From contig JBBBWG010027557.1 of the NCBI GenBank assembly GCA_037176905.1, positions 14,598 to 49,942 of the forward strand: DNA of 35,345 bases, written 5' to 3'. A program made the translations under genes and the position numbers. Below the pieces are notes generated by a model. It was not told the DNA's origin and ran no database searches. It saw only the letters and a list, made by a program, of their open reading frames with translations. Each line of letters opens with the position of its first letter. Position 1 is the first letter of the stretch. Below, piece after piece: positions 33,001 to 35,345 of the stretch. This stretch comes from Azolla pinnata. Taxonomy: Eukaryota > Streptophyta > Polypodiopsida > Salviniales > Salviniaceae.

Positions 33001-33401
33001 TCGGTACTGGTAAATTACTAGCGTCACCGATGAGCCAAGGTGATTCTTTCTCTTCGCTGGTGAAAGATTCTCGGGTAAATAACTGGCTGGGAAGCCCTGA
33101 GATGTATAAGGATGAGGTTGCGGAGGCTGATACCGGGAAAACAGCAGCGACCCCTAATAGACTTGAGATGGCTACTATCCATAAGGAACTTGCAACAGCT
33201 GCTCATGTTGTCGAGACGCCATCCAACATGTGTCGGCATGGAAGCGTGGCTTCGACCTGCGACCTTTGCCTGGTGAAGTTACGGCTGCAAAGGTTGAACG
33301 AGAAGTGTAAGGCGAGCCTGACAGCTAGCTTTCAAGCTTCCAACGACTACTCTTGGAAGAGTAGCTTGAGCAATGGCACTCTTTCAGCCCGGCAACACTA
33401 A
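30014..33401 (+). CDS. DYDWLLTPPG-family Ser/Pro-rich basic protein
   Basis: This belongs to a plant family recognised by DYDWLLTPPG near the N-terminus followed by a long Ser/Thr/Pro/Arg-rich disordered region; from memory, some members have been linked to microtubules. Exons are 30014-30102, 30230-30365, 31006-32367 and 32802-33401 (phases 2, 0 and 0), giving 728 aa. The hallmark is split by intron 1: DYD plus two bases of the Trp codon, then LLTPPGSPPASSYHYNSSEN. Exon 3 holds the repeated RPLSRSSTPTKRN, SRPTTPTMRS and RASTPSKRPSPQP words, then about three degenerate copies of a DGHDLLI...RRAS unit, and AAKSIEKMIQSRRP. Exon 4 ends with CRHGSVASTCDLCLVKLRLQ, where the Cys and His spacing (CxHx6CxxC) could bind a metal. 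The start is the only ATG that fits this exon, and MASSSAAAESSSNGGDDLL is unremarkable. Family call firm; the biochemical role is inferred. Confidence 0.88.
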
Positions 33402-35345
33402 CACTGCTGCAACATCTCCACACATACATACGCACACGCGATAACAGGAATGCATCTTGACCCCCCCCCCCCCTTTTTTTTTACTGTTTACTGCAATTTC
33501 TGTGTCCAATGTAGTAGCCGTCATATATTGGAAAGGCTCCATAGTCTCTTTTTTTTCATATGTACATTTCTGCATGTGGTTTCTTTCCATTCCCTTGGGT
33601 ATAGTTTGATCCTATATCTATGTTGGGTTGTCATCATATGCCCCCTCTTTATTGATATGACAAAACTTTGCCCCAGATTTCTGGTGTACAGGCCTCTTGG
33701 ATGAGGTGGAATGCTTTTTCCTCCTCATATTCTTGTCTGTTCTGTTTGATTGGCCGAGGACATTTTGGGTTCACCATGAGTTGGATGATCTGGTGATAGA
33801 CTGATGTTTACTATGACAGAATGCAGGAAGGAATGGGATCACGCGATTGTCGTATGGTTTTGATTGGATGTGTTGTTCTTTTCCTTGGTCTTATCTTTCG
33901 AAAAGATTGTGTTGTGCGGCTTCTCTTTTTCGGCTTCTTTGATCTTCAACCATCGTCTTTGTGGGGGGCAAGTGCTCAGAAGCAGGCAAAACAGTTCCTG
34001 TGGAATTCAACGAAGAGAAGCAATTTTGCCTTCGGGGAAGTGCGGGTTTTACGAGTCCTACCCAACAACGATCGGAGCTCGTATTGTGGAAAGTAATGGA
34101 AAGCTCGAGCATTGGGCGCTTTGATGATCAGATGTGCTAGCACATGCTGCATTGCTCGCGCAAGGAGAAGAATAAAGGTTTTTCGGCAGCATGGTCGCAA
34201 AAGCTTTTTGTGGAAGGTATTCTTTATCAATCATCATCAAATGCTCATATAGTCGAATTTTATTCTGCGAGCATTATTATGAAACTTTGATGATAGATGC
34301 CGCCGAGCTAGAGGAATAATTGTATCGGTATATATACATACATATGCATAAATCTTATATGATAAGCAAGTAAGATCTATTTTGCAAGTCTGGGGCCCAT
34401 AACTTGGCGGTGTTTAGTCTTTCGCGATAATATTGTTTCAGACTGCAAAGCTGTGGAAAGAACGGACTCCGTATTTTGCTTCCAAAGCAATTCTATACAT
34501 TAAACAGGAAGCAAAGGAGGCACATGCAAGGAGACATAGTAAGCAAAGCTTTGGGGAAAAGCTCAAGTCATCGCTCTAACAGCCTCTAATGGCCTATCTT
34601 GTCTCCTGGGACTGCCATAAACTATTTCTAGCATGTAGCTCTCGAATCCATTAATATGCATCGATAACGGAGTGATCATATCATGTAATAGGATCGTTGA
34701 GAAGTCAAAAAAGCCCATGGGCTCAGTAGAGTCCTCCTGGCTTGTGTCGTCATCTTAAACTTTGCAACTATCTCTACAATCACTTTAGGCACCGAAATAA
34801 GCTAGATATTGTGCTGATATGACTTGGTGCTGGCATCTCTGAAGCTGACTCACTAATTTTCGAAGTTTTATGTGGGGGGTTTAGTTCTACTCTTTTCTGG
34901 TCAATCGACATTGTTTTGCTCTTGTCTCTATATATGCCTTGATAATCTTCATGGGAAAACGCATTTCGTGAATAAGGAGCTTCTCTCCACTTGATTCCAG
35001 CACGGTTTAGAATAATGGAATTGAGCGATTAGGTCGAGATAAATACATATCGTTTTGAGATCTGATCGTCGTGCAAAGGCCCATAAATGACCATTGAGGC
35101 GCAAGCTAACGATATGTCGGGACCTATACAATACAATATTGTCGGCCTGAACTGTACGATGGATTTTGTGTAAGACAACATGACAATTAATAAAAGTGAC
35201 TTGGTAAGCTCAACCTTCTAAGGTAAAACTTAAACTCTTTCTCGGAAAAGCTCCCATACAATTTAATTGTCGAAATTATCAAAATGGGATTCTTTACTTA
35301 TTTGGTAAGATACTCCACAATAGCCTATCAAATAAAAAACATAAT
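33402..35345. other. 3' flank of the DYDW-family gene; no further gene recognised
   Basis: The first several hundred bases are T-rich and suit a 3' UTR. They contain a run of 13 C followed by 9 T at 33461-33482. ORFs are at most 91 codons and unrecognised. Nothing further was seen up to the window end. Confidence 0.5.

Noticed and set aside
1..35345. Transposons, retroelement or viral remnants
   Set aside because: No reverse transcriptase, integrase, transposase or capsid-like ORF was recognised, and no long terminal repeats were seen by eye; degraded non-coding elements cannot be excluded.

Overview
The window is nuclear DNA from a land plant. The evidence is the gene content: a remorin, an RZ-1-type glycine-rich RNA-binding protein, a class III-type LRR receptor-like kinase, the plant-specific DYDWLLTPPG serine-rich family, and RNA polymerase II subunit 3. 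Every one has GT-AG introns with matching phases, and telo-box motifs (aaaccctaa/g) lie near several 5' ends. Nothing seen here fixes the lineage. A 100-N block at 16963-17062 shows this is a scaffolded draft assembly. No bacterial, organellar, viral or transposon coding region was recognised, and no CRISPR array.

Layout. 1132-5569 (minus): a five-exon remorin gene whose introns and first exon are packed with simple repeats; one intron carries a degenerate tandem array of about 1 kb. 5597-6352 (plus): a very acidic GAA/GAT-repeat ORF of doubtful status, divergent from the remorin. 6353-10459: no firm gene, but several microsatellites and a 204-bp tandem duplication. 10460-12928 (minus): complete four-exon RPB3 (327 aa). 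13961-16613 (minus): three-exon FAS1 (fasciclin) membrane protein (517 aa). 16872-17062: truncated 52-bp repeat running into the assembly gap. 17672-19246 (plus): RZ-1-type RRM/zinc-knuckle protein (254 aa), with a further intron in its 5' UTR. 19247-23590: gene-poor, with repeats including a GGT/GAT array of about 370 bp. 23900-26696 (plus): two-exon LRR receptor-like kinase (878 aa). 27712-27897: 93-bp tandem duplication. 30014-33401 (plus): four-exon DYDWLLTPPG-family protein (728 aa). 33402-35345: 3' flank, nothing recognised.

The genes are unrelated in function (membrane scaffold, transcription, cell-surface adhesion, RNA processing, receptor signalling, a Ser/Pro-rich possible cytoskeletal protein), as expected for a eukaryotic chromosome, so no operon-like system is claimed. 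The unusual theme is simple-sequence DNA invading genes. GAA/GAT, GCA and GGT/GAT tracts form introns, upstream or leader regions, and homopolymer stretches inside the remorin and kinase proteins. All exon models were built by hand from homology remembered for each family, splice-site consensus and phase agreement; none has been checked against transcripts.
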